Program-made: the position numbers and the translations under genes | The notes under the pieces: model-generated | What the model saw: the letters and a program-made list of their open reading frames with translations, nothing else | Told to the model about the DNA's origin: nothing | Databases searched by the model: none | Part shown: one piece after another, positions 10,923 to 23,095 of the stretch | Layout of the letters: each line of letters begins with the position of its first letter | How positions within the stretch are numbered: the first letter of the stretch is position 1 | Source of the DNA: Calycina herbarum | Taxonomy: Eukaryota; Ascomycota; Leotiomycetes; Helotiales; Pezizellaceae | Direction: 5' to 3' | NCBI GenBank assembly: GCA_001414485.1 | Contig: LLEY01000031.1 | Coordinates: 124,001-188,000 of the forward strand | Length of the DNA: 64,000 bases

Positions 10923-12442
10923 TATATAGAGTATTTAGAACGCCAGCTCCAGAAGAGCCAGCAGTCTGCTTCTGAGCTGCGAGCACACCTACATAAGTTA
11001 TTTCCTTGCCCTCTCGACTCTTTAACAAGATCTCCAGCTAACGTTATAGCCATCCTTTCAGCTAGTCTGCCTAAGAACCCTCCATTGTCAGAACCTGTCT
11101 CACAGCCTGCGTTAACTCTAGGGAACGTCTAAGGACAACTCTAGGGACACGTTCTAACAACACCAGTGTAAGAAAAACAGTTGAGATTCGTCGAGTATAA
11201 TACTACTAGAAACAAAGCGAAAAATGAAAATCCTTAATAGTATAGGGAGATGAACACCTTGTTAGGTAGTGTTCTAGAGGCGTGTTATTAGGTAATTAAG
11301 AGGGAAAAAGTTGGAATCGATTCTACATAGAACAGGTCTATTCTAGCCCAGCTCCTTCCCAATGGTTGTGGTTTAAAATCCGAGTTACAGCTACTATATC
11401 AACCATCGATTTCAGATTGTACCTCTTCAAGCAGCGGACTTGTAGATGCGGACACCCTGGTTAAGTGTGCAGTAGTATACGGAATCGCTACGAGAGGTTC
11501 TTAGTTACAAGCGACGCTCGTAATAAAATTAGTACTCTTCTAAGAGCTTATCTTTGTTTCGTTTATAGTAGTCCTAGTAGCCTACGGAATCCCTACGAAA
11601 TTGATTAACGATGTAATAAAATATTACTATAAGACTTAGAGCGAGAAGGGGTTAGAAAGAATCTAGTATAGTAGTCTATAGGCTAATCAGTGTATTAGGA
11701 CATTGGATAGCATTTCTAAGAGCAGTTAGAGACTTCGAAGCATAGAAATCTTCCTCCTTTGTAAGATGTTATATTCCTCTGATAGCTCTAGATCGCTAAC
11801 GAAATAGGCGCGCGTCCTATTGCTATATATAGCTAGTTTCTCTATAAGAGCTGTAGAGATTTTATAGAGTATTTATTAGACTCTTAGTATACTACGCTAT
11901 ACTAGGAATCAGGCAACTAGCTGCTATACTATATTCTATGTATTATCAAACTCTTAGTTAGTAACAAATTAACGTAGGACATCTGTTTTACTACTACTAT
12001 CCTCTGCTAACGAGGTCTAGGCTATAGTAGATATGTGAATCCTTAGAATACTCTAAAAGCTCTCTCGTAACCTTCTAGGACCTCCTTAGGAAATACGAGC
12101 GTATATAGTCTAATAGTAAGATAAACCACGTATAAATAACAGACGATATACTAATGTTCAAAGTTAATACGTCCTACCCTAGGATAGCCGAACTAATCTT
12201 CGTTCTAAAGAACTATCTATTAGACTTGTTATAAAGCAAGAAACACCTCTGGAAAAGGCCTAGGAATAAGACTACTAATAAGAGTAGGCTGGCATCTAAT
12301 CGAGTAGTAAGAAGTAACAACCCCTCTATAGCTAATAGCCTACGTAGTAATACTACTACTAGCGTTCAAGCTTACTATAGAGCTCCCGAGGGGGAGTTAG
12401 GTTGTCTTCAGGATTCCTACTACAGTGCTTAGTAGTAGAATC
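10923..12442 (+). pseudogene. Decayed gene of about 500 codons with N-terminal coiled coil
   Basis: One frame (codons from 10923) remains coherent for about 506 codons, broken only by TAA, TAG and one TGA. Its start, YIEYLERQLQKSQQSASELR, is a strong heptad-type coiled coil, followed by DADTLVKCAVVYGIATRGS near 11447. Coiled coils like this follow the zinc cluster in fungal Zn2Cys6 transcription factors, but the cysteine cluster itself is not present. The copia 3' LTR ends 15 bp upstream, so the 5' part may have been removed or separated. RIP is weaker up to about 11.5 kb than beyond. The transcription-factor idea is an inference with low support. Confidence 0.5.
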
Positions 12443-14100
12443 ATAGTAGTGATTTATATACTACCACTGCTATTACGTAAACTCGGGGCTCGTTAGTAGA
12501 TGTATTAGAAACCTAGGAGCGGGATAGGGCTGGCTTTGATCTAACACCAATAGTGGGTTTAGAGGGTTTTAATATAGCGTTAATAATAGAGATATATAAT
12601 ATATAATCAGCGACAGATATAGTATTCGACCTATAATCAACGACAGAGATAGACTTCGACTCTTAATTAATAATAAATAGGTTCGATATTATATTACTAA
12701 TAGAGCCAGGATTATATATACTATAACCTTTGTATATAAGGTATAAGTAAGATAAAGTATAATATATCAGAGTTGATAAGAATTTAGTAGAGTCTATAGT
12801 TATATCTTAAATAGTAAGAAGATAAAGACTACTCTGCCGCCTCTAGCTATATTAAGAGTAACATCTCTACTAATATAGTGAATCGATCCTAGTTTCTATA
12901 TAATATCATACGCTTGTCGCTTTATAGTTTGTTTACTCTATACCGCTTATTCGCTTTATAGAGTCTAAAGACGTTAGCTCTTAACAGTGATCGTTGGATT
13001 CCTATTAGTAAGAAGTAGTATTACAACGGTAGTATACTATAGCCTTATCTATACTAGGCTATTAATCAGTGCGAATACCTCTGGCTTATAATAACTCTTA
13101 ATCTTTTAGTAGTCGATAATATTTATAGTAGAGGAAATCTGTCTAGTTTATTAACTATAGTAATATAATATTATACTTTCTACTAACCTTGTAATAGGTT
13201 ATATAATACTTAGTAACCTCTCTATAACTGGTAGTATAAGTAAGTTTGAAGACTGGTGTTATATCCTTTATAGTAAGAGCTTCTTCTTAAGTATTATTTC
13301 TAGCCTTCTAAGCTAGACTCTATAGTGTCTACGTAGAGCCTTCGGTTATATAATCAGTTGTATTATTTATAGGTATAGTAGAATCGTAAGCATATTCTAT
13401 AGAAGATATTAATTTAAGAAAGTCTATATAATCGCGCCTACTTCTCTCGATATTCCTAGTAATCTAAAGTTTCGCTTATAAATCGTACCTACTATGATTT
13501 CGGCTTTGAATAGTCTTTGAGGTAAATAGAGGCTGCGATTTCTTATATCAGTTCCTATAGATACTTTATAGGAAGGATACTATACTGAAATAAGTCTATA
13601 GCTAGTTATAGCTTTATAACTTATATTATATAGCTAGGACAGATATTGTCTCTATACTAAGGAGGCTATAGTATATAGACGAATTCTAGACTAGGCTACT
13701 TATTATTTCGAAGTTTCAAAACCCTCTGTTCTCTGTTTAAGGTTCGTCTACAGAGTGTTAATAACTTATTAGCGAGGTTTATAAGACTCGATAAAGTTAG
13801 TAAAATAAATCTTCTTATATACGACAGATTTAGAAATAGACCTGTACTTAGTAGAGCTTATAGTTAGTATAGAACACTTTAATAAAGCAAGTTCGACTTA
13901 TAGATATTCTATAAGAGTACTATTATCGCAGCCTAAGTAAATATTCTAATTAGTAACATCTTTGTTTTCTAGGCTACGTATCTCTCGGAAAAATTAGCGC
14001 TATCTTAGCACGTTATATGATTTATTATTATTGATTTCTTATAAATTAGAACTGAACAGTTTTCACTCGATTTCTATATAGCGTCGAGTATTTACAAGCC
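12443..14100. other. RIP-mutated block without recognisable gene
   Basis: AT-rich and stop-filled on both strands. A run of LLL/VLF-type codons is readable around 13000-13700 but gives no family. Only RIP-type composition can be stated. Confidence 0.6.
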
Positions 14101-15203
14101 TTCGAATTCTACTTCTTACGGATCTATTTTCATATTCTAAGGCTTGATTTCTCTAAAACAAGAACAGATAGACCGTATCTATTCTCTACTGCTACGTACT
14201 ATTTCACTCGACTGAAATATTTAGAGCAACGTCCTCGTATTCTATAAGAGTTTTAACAACTCTACGACAACGAGTAGCCGCTCTACTTAGAACTTCTCCG
14301 ACGCTGTATAATTACAGACGATACCCGAGTTCTCAAATATATAAGGAAGGGTATATTAGATCTTAAAAGTGAGAAGTATATACTAGATATTATATAGGAA
14401 CAGACAAGTGTTCCTATACCTCGGGTAATCAGCTATAGTACTATAAAGAACTTTCAGTAGTTGGAAATATACTATATCGATAGTGAAATACTCGAAGAAT
14501 ACTAGGCTATATTATCGGATTAAGAACGACGTAATATCGCTAGATAGGTTATTACGTACTCTAGAGATTTATATAAACTATAAAACATAATAGTAGCACG
14601 TGCTATAACTTCCCGAGGAATAATTATTAATCGGATACTATTCGAAAAGCCTCTAAGTATAAGAGATTTTATTATCTCCTAGATAACACGTTACTTAAGG
14701 AATTCAAAAGTCTTATCTTTTATTAAGAAAAGACTCTGTTTCTACGACTAGACTATTATACTTATATATCTTAATCTTTATCTAGCGAATATTATTATTA
14801 AAGAGAGAGTTGTTTCTGCTCTAATAGATTTCAAAAGCTATGTCTACGTTCTGAAATTTTAGAGAGCTCTTAAAATATTCTAACGCGCGGCGTAATAACT
14901 AGATAGATAGTTTATAATACTTAAGAAGGACTTTTCACAACACCTAGACGATGATACCTTAGTAGCCTTAGAGGATTTAGCATAGCTTTATATTGCTTTT
15001 AGGATTTTTACTAAAGAATATATAGATCTTATTAAGCGAGAAGAGTCTCGGGATCGAGGCTAGTAATTAGTTAGAGATTTAGTTAGAATTAGATAAGAGA
15101 GAGATATACTAGAAGCAGAATATAAAATATTAGCTCTCTTAATAGTAGACTATTCTTAGTAGAGAGAACGAGCGTTTTAGAATATATTTATACTTAGTAA
15201 CTG
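14101..15203 (+). pseudogene. Decayed aminoglycoside-phosphotransferase (APH)-like gene
   Basis: A single frame runs from about 14101 to TGA at 15201-15203 with no frameshift and about 20 in-frame stops. The order of readable motifs fits the APH/choline-kinase fold. An N-lobe segment (TRVLKYIRR) is followed by SVPIPRVISY near 14410-14440, LEIYYIDSEILEEY near 14461-14500, then ERRNIAR. The catalytic loop region reads LIYLNLYLANIIIK near 14756-14800, where the usual His-Gly-Asp has decayed, and LIDF follows near 14821. These enzymes phosphorylate small molecules, but the substrate cannot be told. A less mutated fragment of the same repeat is at 5489-5625. Confidence 0.6.
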
Positions 15204-15435
15204 ATGAATTCGAAAGCTAAAGCACGCTTAGAACGTACTTTATTATAAACTGAAATAGAGAAAAGCAAAAGGTTAAAAAGTATTCTAAGTATGTCTATTA
15301 TCTATAAGTAGATAAAAAGGTTAAACTAATCAACTAACTATGTCACGTTCCTAGTCTCTAAGATCTATATAATTTCTCTAATTTAGGAAAGTATATCTAG
15401 CTGATTTAATTACCATAGTTGTAATTAATCTTAAT

Positions 15436-16067
15436 TTAACTCTTCTTAAGCGTATTAAGTATTAACTTAGTATCTTTATCAAGTATATCTACGTAAATAG
15501 TATTACTACTACTAGAAGACTTAGAACCCTTCTTATAAGCCTTATATAGAGCTTAGATCACCTAGTATAAGGCCCTTGCCCGTTTAATAGAAATAATAGT
15601 ATAGACTTTAAAGTAGATATAGCTTTAGTTATATACTAACTATTTCTTAAGTTTGTTATATCTAATAAGTTTAGCGGTTTTATAAGTATATTTCTTACTA
15701 ATATAAACGACTTACTTATATAACTTGTCGAATATGTTATACACTGTGTTAGAATCGTTCTAGGATTGATTAATATTTAAAAAAATTCAAAAAGAATAAG
15801 AAAACGTACCTCGTTTATTACCTTTTCTATATAAAAGTGATAATAGTATTGATTTAGGTAATTTTCGACATCGACACTATTAGATATAAATATAGTAACC
15901 TTCTTAACAGTGGTGATAGTAACCTCGCCGGTGTCCTTATTCTTAACTAAGATAGAGAAGTTCTTTAATACGACCTTAAGAAGACGAATACTCTTATTAT
16001 AGTCTATTAGAATAGGAATCTTAAGAACTATAAAAAGTATAATAAGCAGGAGGTATAAGCTGAACAT
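15436..16067 (-). pseudogene. Two-exon decayed gene, first exon still open
   Basis: Exon 1 runs from the ATG at 16067 to 15810 (86 codons, open) and begins with a hydrophobic stretch, MFSLYLLLIILFIVLKIPIL, that could be a signal anchor. A 50-bp intron (15809-15760) starts GTACGT and ends TAG, with ATTAATC as possible branch site. Exon 2 (15759-15436) continues in phase for 107 codons with five internal stops and ends TAA. The exact join of the frames across a consensus intron supports a real former gene. Family not recognised. The hydrophobic start may partly be a product of RIP. Confidence 0.55.
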
Positions 16068-16109
16068 TTAATAGAGAACTCACTCTTGTCTAAATGCGAT
16101 TAGGCTTTT

Positions 16110-16205
16110 AAGGTGAACCGAGAGTAAGGTGCGAGGGTAAGGTAAACCGAGGGTAAGGTACGAGGGTAAGATACGAGAGTAAGGTACGAGGGTAAGGTAA
16201 CGACG
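16110..16205. repeat. Minisatellite of 13-16-bp units
   Basis: About seven imperfect units of the type AAGGTACGAGGGT, some with an extra three bases (AAGGTAAACCGAGGGT), follow one another. Units differ mainly by G/A changes. It lies just upstream of the minus-strand gene starting at 16067. Confidence 0.8.
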
Positions 16206-18115
16206 AAAGAAGGTCTTGATAACGATTCGAGGGGTGTAAGAGTCTTGATAATAATACGTTAACTAGGAAATATCGTATAATAGATTACAGAGAATACGTT
16301 ATAGCTCTGAGAGAGTTTTGTTATATTAGGTTATTTATTAGAAGAAGAGGTTGAAGAGTAGAAGGCTATAAACGTAGCTAACTCTTATATAAACAAAAGA
16401 CCTTTTCTACTATCTGTAAGTAGCTATCTAATCTTCGAAAGCAACTAATAAGAACTGTTCCAACCTGAAGTTAACGAAATGTCACCTCTAGATATACTAT
16501 TATAAATTAAAAAGGAAATCTAATAGAGAATCTAAGGTATAAAGTTAATTACTATTTTTTATTTTTAACTTGTAGTAGTAAAAGAAGGTCTCTATTAGTG
16601 TTATTTCATAAGCAGCTTAGCTAATTATGTTACACGTACTAGCACTCGGAACACGTAGATCTTAAAGCTTCGAAGGCGCTACGTACTACCTTAGGTCCCT
16701 GAGTTAAAAGGCCTACGTACCTACTATAGCAAATTTTACGCGCTTGCGTTTAGCCGTGTAAAATTTGTTCCCCTTTATAATTATTCCCGCTACTATAGCC
16801 CCCGCCTGCCTAAGACGAGTTACGTAAATTATTTAGCGATTGTTAATAGTATTTCCTTAAAGAGAGTTAAAAGCCTATTCGCTAAACAACCAAAGAACGC
16901 GCAGCTAATTATACTTAGGACAAGACCTACTACTGTTAGATTATAGACGACTAAAAGAAGAAGATAGTAGTTATAATAGACTAGGTCTTAGAACTTTTAT
17001 TAAAAGAGCGACATATGTTTAAAAAGAGCAATAGCTTATTTAAGGCTTATATATATAAAAAGTATACTAGTTTTAATTAAAATAATATCCGCTGTTTACA
17101 AGCATCGTTATACTCTTCCCCCTAGTCTAATAAGCCTAAGGAGTTTAATCACTCTTCTACGAAGTCTCTACTTAGACTATTCACCGGCTGGTAATTAAAT
17201 TAGTAGTTTATAAAATCATAGAGTGCCTTCTAAGACATCTTTCCGGAAATCCTAGCACTATCTTAGGCGAGGGAGATAGTAGATTATATCTAAGAGAAGA
17301 CTAGAATCGTGTTTATAATCGAAGCAGGTGTATTAGTAGTAAGTAGGAGTAGGTCTAATTCTATTCTTAAGCTGTTAATTATCTTATAAAACAAATAGTA
17401 CCTGTATTTTATATAGAGGATAGATTGTTTTCTCGAGGTAGAAAAGACATATTCTGTTACGTATATACCTCTAACGAGTAATAGCAGCGCTTAAAGAAAT
17501 TAGAAGAACTTACCTAGTCTACGATAAACGTAGCTCTAACCTCTTTTTATTATATAATAGCCTTATTATTAGAATAAGACATATTACACTGCCTCTATTC
17601 ATAGAATATTAATAAGTTAGAGATATAATTTAAATTTCTTAAGATAGATCTCTATAAGAAGGCTAGATATAGTAAGATAGAAAATCAGTTTATCTGTCCT
17701 TAAATAGACGGACGCGATAATTATAAGAGTAGTAGAGATAATAAAACTCGAAATATAGAATTATATAGTATAGAGGTTATAATTATTAGAGTAGTGTTTA
17801 TTAGAGAGAGTACGTGTTATATAGCTTATTATCTATATTAAATCTAATAGAGGGATATAAAGTACTATTTATTTACTTCTTATACTATTATTAATAAAAT
17901 CAAACCTTTGTTAATCTCTAGTAATATCTACTAATAATAAGAAATAACCTTTTTATTTAGAATTCATAGATAATAATCTAATAGTTCGACCTTACTCTTA
18001 ATTTTATAAGCTCTTCTATTAGTACTATAGCGGTAGAATATAACCTCTAATCTCTCTTTTTTATCTTCTATAGAAGATTAGAAAATTTAATATTAATAGT
18101 GATAAATCGACTCTA
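16206..18115. other. RIP-mutated block without recognisable gene
   Basis: AT-rich, stop-filled in all frames. A less mutated stretch around 16620-16820 has normal GC but no credible frame. Confidence 0.6.
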
Positions 18116-19105
18116 AAAGAAGAGTATTATATGAATTTCCGCTTTATTATTCGTACTATTAAGAAAGAACTTAGAATACTTAGAACTAAGATATTATATA
18201 AGATTAAGAGCCTTAAGAGAGAAATTGCAAAACTGGGAGAGCTCTTAGAAGAAGTAGAAAAGAGGTTACGGATTATAGAAGAAAAGAGGTAATTAGACCT
18301 AGCTGTTAGAGCCGAGATCGCACGGCGCTGTGAATTTCATAAGCTATTTAAATAGACGTGGAAAGAGAAGAAGAATAACTTAGAAAGATAGAAATAATAA
18401 TCTAACTGATATTTAGAGTAAAACATAGCTATGAAAGAACTAGAGAAACGGATCGGGGTTGTAGATAAAAGAGAGGAGTTAGAACTACTAGTTAACGAAC
18501 TAGAATTATTAGTATAAATATTCAATTTATTTATACTAGTAGTGTTTCTTAGACTAACTCTTTATTATAGATTTCTAGTTAAAAGAGATATTAAGCGTTA
18601 GGAGATAGGATTTCGTCTTACTTTTCTACTTTATCTAATATTTAAAATACTTATAAAGTAAAGTCCGACAGCTATAAACTGCTTATCCTCTATAACACTA
18701 TCTACTATTACGTAAGAAATGTATATAGTTTTAAGATAATATACGAAGGGATTAAACGTAACCTATTCGAGGATTACGAGTTTCCCGTCTTCTAATTAGA
18801 AGCTTATAATAAGCGGGCGTAGTTACTCGTCGACCGATTCAAACGTGCGATTTCTATCTACGAAGCTACCTTAGGTTAGGATCTATTAGCAAGTAAGAAG
18901 GTCGATCTAGAAACTAGGGAAAGTCGGTTAGTTACACTCTGCTAAATAAAGTAGAAGGATTTTTCTTTATAATCGTATAAAGAGTTAAAGGATAGCTTAG
19001 ATAATAGAGTCGTTAAGATCGTTAGGTCTAGTTTAGTTACTAAAGAAGAGTATAAATAAATACAAATAAATTAGCTACTACAGACTAAGCTAAGGTAATT
19101 ACACT
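18116..19105 (+). pseudogene. Decayed coiled-coil protein gene
   Basis: From 18131 a 53-codon open stretch encodes a highly charged helix (KKELRILRTKILYKIKSLK, then EIAKLGELLEEVEKRL). The same frame continues with stops to about 18517, ending KREELELLVNELELLV. A second coherent frame, 18741 to about 19100, contains FEDYEFPVF and RFKRAISIYEATLG and is again helical. An intron or frameshift probably separates the two. Heptad-rich helices suggest a coiled-coil protein. No enzyme motif is visible and no family is assigned. Confidence 0.4.
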
Positions 19106-20079
19106 ATAGAGAAAGTGGTTATTTTCTTACTAGCGATAGATATAGACGATTGTAAGGTGTTCGGTTTAGTTAGTTAGTCGGTTAGATAATAACGTTAATA
19201 GAATAGAATTTATTAGATAATACTTTAGAGAGTTCTTTACTTTGTTTTCCGATCGTTGATCTTTTAAACTGTTTGTTTTTCTATAAGATACCTCTAAGTA
19301 TAATAAACTTAGAAATAGGAATAGAAAGGCTTAATATATATATATAATTAATAAACTATAGTAATAGAATTTAAATATTTCTAAGTAGTAAGCACTTGTT
19401 CAAAGTTAGAATACTATACTAAAATAGATATTACTAAAAGAAACTATATACTCTTTCCTAGGCCTACTACCTATATTAAAAGTCTATACTTATAACCTAG
19501 TAATTAGTCCTAGTTCCTTATCTTCTTAGAGAGTTATATCTCTCAGCGAAAATATCGCTATATAACGTTGAGAAAATTTCACCTAAGAGTATAGTAGTGT
19601 TTTAGATTCAGGTATAAATATAGTATACAACTTTTAGACGACCTTATACCTAATACCTTATACCTTATATAGAAGAGAGAAATAGGAAAGAAAGAAATAT
19701 AAAAGGAATCCTCTAGCTCGCTATTAACCTACGTAATAATAGTATACTCAAAGATACACCTCTATATAGTACTACCTTACCTTACCGTATACCTAGCTAT
19801 AGCCTAATACTATTAGAAATCCTATTATAAGTATAAGATTATTTAATTAAACATCTTTTATTTAGACACTTATAGTAGATAATATTAAAAGGAACTTATA
19901 AATATACTATCTATAAACACCTAACTAGCTATCGTATAATATATTCGTCTTAAGTTCTATAATATATCTTCTTATACGTTATCGATCTAAGACTATAATA
20001 TAAAGTTCTTAAGAACTTTTTATTATCCCGATTCTTACTAGCCTTCAACTCTAGGAAAATACAATAGTGAAAAAAACAT
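19106..20079. other. RIP-mutated block without recognisable gene
   Basis: AT-rich, no coherent frame found on either strand. Confidence 0.6.
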
Positions 20080-23000
20080 GCCCAGCTCTCTATTTCCTGT
20101 TTATATACTCTAATAATTAAATTTCAGATTCTTACCTCTAATAACTTGAAAATCAACGACGATAGCAGGTAAAGTTAATTAGTTCGTTAATACTACAGCG
20201 GTTCTAAGCGTTGTTGCTCTCTACCGAGTTAACGTCTATACTACCGTTATTAGGTTATATCGTAATATCGGAGTCGTTATCGTTAGAATCGGAATCAATC
20301 AACCTCTAAATTCTTTCTAGAATATTAGATATAGCCTCTAGCTTCTTCTATATCTTAAACAAGTTATAGCGTTTTTAAGCTAGTCGTATATTTCTAAATA
20401 AGAGTATCTAACACTTTTCTTTACCTAGAATAGTATTAGAACAAAATTAAACAAAAGTATTCCAGGACTTATAATCTCTAATATTTAACTTAAACTTTCT
20501 CTTAAGTAAGTACTTGATCCTCTTTTCTATTTCTATAAATAGAGAAACCTTAGTATTTCTATATACTGCTTTAATAAACCGGATTCTAGCGAGATAGTAG
20601 TAGCTAATAATATATATAATAACCTCGAGCTCTCTTAAGTACGGAAGATACTTAGCTAGATCTTTATTCTTGATATTCTTATATAATTACTTCTTATTCT
20701 TAAGACCTCGGTTAGTAGGAGCTTATAACTAAGCTTGGATTCGGGCTTCTTTATATACTATATTTAACTTATTAATAGCTTATTACTTATAAATTTTAAA
20801 CCCTAGAAGATCTATTATAAATAATACTATATACTTAACGTTATATAACGTTATTAGCCTCTTCTACTAGATATTTTCGTAGTAATTAATAAACTTATTA
20901 ATATGTTTCTTAGAAGCGCGATAGAGCTCGGTTTCTTAGTAGTTTCTAAGGATATTAGAAAGTATATTATTTATATAATTTCTTAATATAGTAAAGGTTA
21001 TCTTATAAAAGGTCTCGAGAGAATACTTCTACGGTTTAATTACAGTTAAAACTAGGCCTAGAATAGTGTTTTCATCGATAGTCTGTTTTACTTCAGCTAA
21101 CTCTAACTCTAAGCAACTGTATCTAAGGTAATCTCGAGAAAATAGTCTAAACTTAGTAGGATTCTAGATCGGTAATATTAGCCTACGTATTAAACTTAGT
21201 AAAGCTATGATTTCTTATTTAACTAGTATTACTAGCGTCTAAGCCTGGTTAAGAAAAGGTCGTTTAGTAGAAGTGTATAGGAGTTAGTTATTAGATGCTT
21301 ATTACTTATTCGCTAGCTTACGTACTTCCTTATTCTTATTCTTATCACTTACTAGATTAATCTATTCTTCGTTTCTAGGCCGTAGCCGATCTGGAAAGCT
21401 ATTAGCAGATAGGTAAGCATAGATTAATTTAGGTTATATCTGCTCTAAAGTAGACTGAAATTGTTTATATAAGATTCTCTACTAGTTATAAAATCTGTCT
21501 TAGTCTTAAAGTACGACTTTACCAGCGAGTATATCCTTAGCTTTAGTAGCAAATTTATATAAAAGATTATAAACTATAAATTACACTTAGTCTTAGAAGA
21601 CTTTAGACAAAGTAGCTAATCTTTCTTTAATTTCTCTAGTTTAAAGTTAAACGTCTTTCTCTATATCTAGGAGACTATAAAATGTTAGTAATTAAGTATA
21701 ATATAAATAGGAATTTAATCCGATTACCTCTCTAAAATCATCTTAGTAAACTTAGTCGATAAGAATTTTTAGATAACAAGTGTACTATATCTCTCTCTAA
21801 ATTCAGACTACTTATAATATAGACTCTATAGAGAACTTTCTTTAAAGAATTCCTCTTCCTCTTAGAGACAGCGCTTGTAATAGTTAGTAGTTATTAGATT
21901 TTCGAAGAGTTACGAGTCTATACCGAGTTGTTTAGTAACAAAGTATCTATTACAAAGAATATAAGCTCTCTTCTAGAAGATATCGTTATACTCGTCGCGA
22001 TAACCTTATATTCTATCCGGCATCGTTAGAACGCTAATATAACGATCGTTGGCTTTATAGCGATTAATAACTTTCTTTATAAGAGAGACGCCTGAGTTAT
22101 TCTTTATTAATATTATATAGATAATTAAGACACGTTTATACTAGATATACTTGATTATTAACTACTTATAGAATCTTAGTCTATTCTTTTCAAAGTCGTC
22201 CTAGGCAGTCTTAAAGTTACTAGATAGATCGAAGAATAACAAATTAGAGAGTCTTAGTCTATATATCGATACTGAAATAATATTAGGTAAGAAGATAGCC
22301 AGCTCTCTATAGCCTTCCTCGTTTCGTTATAAAGCCTCCTACGCCTAGGTTACGGTTCCTAGAACGAAGTAGCTGCTGTCCTTTTCAGGGTTTAAAATAG
22401 CGATTTAAGCCTACTTTAATATCTCTTCTAGCTCCGACTTATTTTCGATCGTCTTAAAAGGCTTTATAATACTACTGTCTTATCGTTTAACCTAGTAAGG
22501 GAAAGGCTAGGATCTAACTCTAGGGTTGTACTTGTAAAGCAGCTGTAATAAGACTTCGTAACGCTAGGTGCTCGCCTCTAAGGTTCGAATATTAGTCGGG
22601 CATCGAGTGTAAGTACCAGTTCTCTAAGAGAACTTAATACCCGCGATCGCGCCTATAAGTGATGATTTTCCAGAGCTTTGATCGCTAACTAGAACAAGCT
22701 TAGGAAGGAATATAGTATATTTCTTTAATCTAATTTCTTATAATTCTTTAATAGCGTCGATAAGTTTCTTAACGTTATAGCTAACCGCTTTAAGGCTATT
22801 CTACGGACTAGTATTATTCGAGTATATAGAGTTTATACTATACTCGTCTCGTCGTTGTCGCTTTTCTAAAGAGGTGTTAGTAAAGTATATAGATCGAGTC
22901 TAAGGAAGGTTTGCCTCTACTGTTTAGATTTCAGGCTATTGAATTATTTCTCTCTTAAGCGTAGTCTTCTAGTATATTAGACTAACGGACCTTAACCGAT

Positions 23001-23095
23001 TCTCTCTTTAGGGTTATACTAGTACTTATCGTAGAATCTTCCGGTGTTAGTATACTATAAAGTATAGTAGACTTACGCTTAAGACGTCGAGACAT
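20080..23095 (-). pseudogene. Decayed dynamin-like GTPase gene
   Basis: The frame starts with ATG at 23095 (MSRRLKRKSTILYSILTPED). The G1 motif SDQSSGKSSLIGAIAG lies at about 22690-22640, where families have GDQSSGKSS, followed by a GTYTRCP segment near 22610 that matches the G2 region of dynamins. A LSNLLFFDL segment near 22235-22250 sits where the DxPG switch is expected, and VLTMPD near 22030 fits the G4 TKPD motif. Downstream sequence to about 20080 is helical, as in the dynamin stalk. Fungal Mx-like dynamins of this form remodel membranes. Stops and Gly/Lys/Asp losses throughout mean it is dead. The 3' end is approximate. Confidence 0.7.

Noticed and set aside
18337..18525. Minus-strand Ser-rich ORF
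   Set aside because: Antisense to the coiled-coil pseudogene frame.
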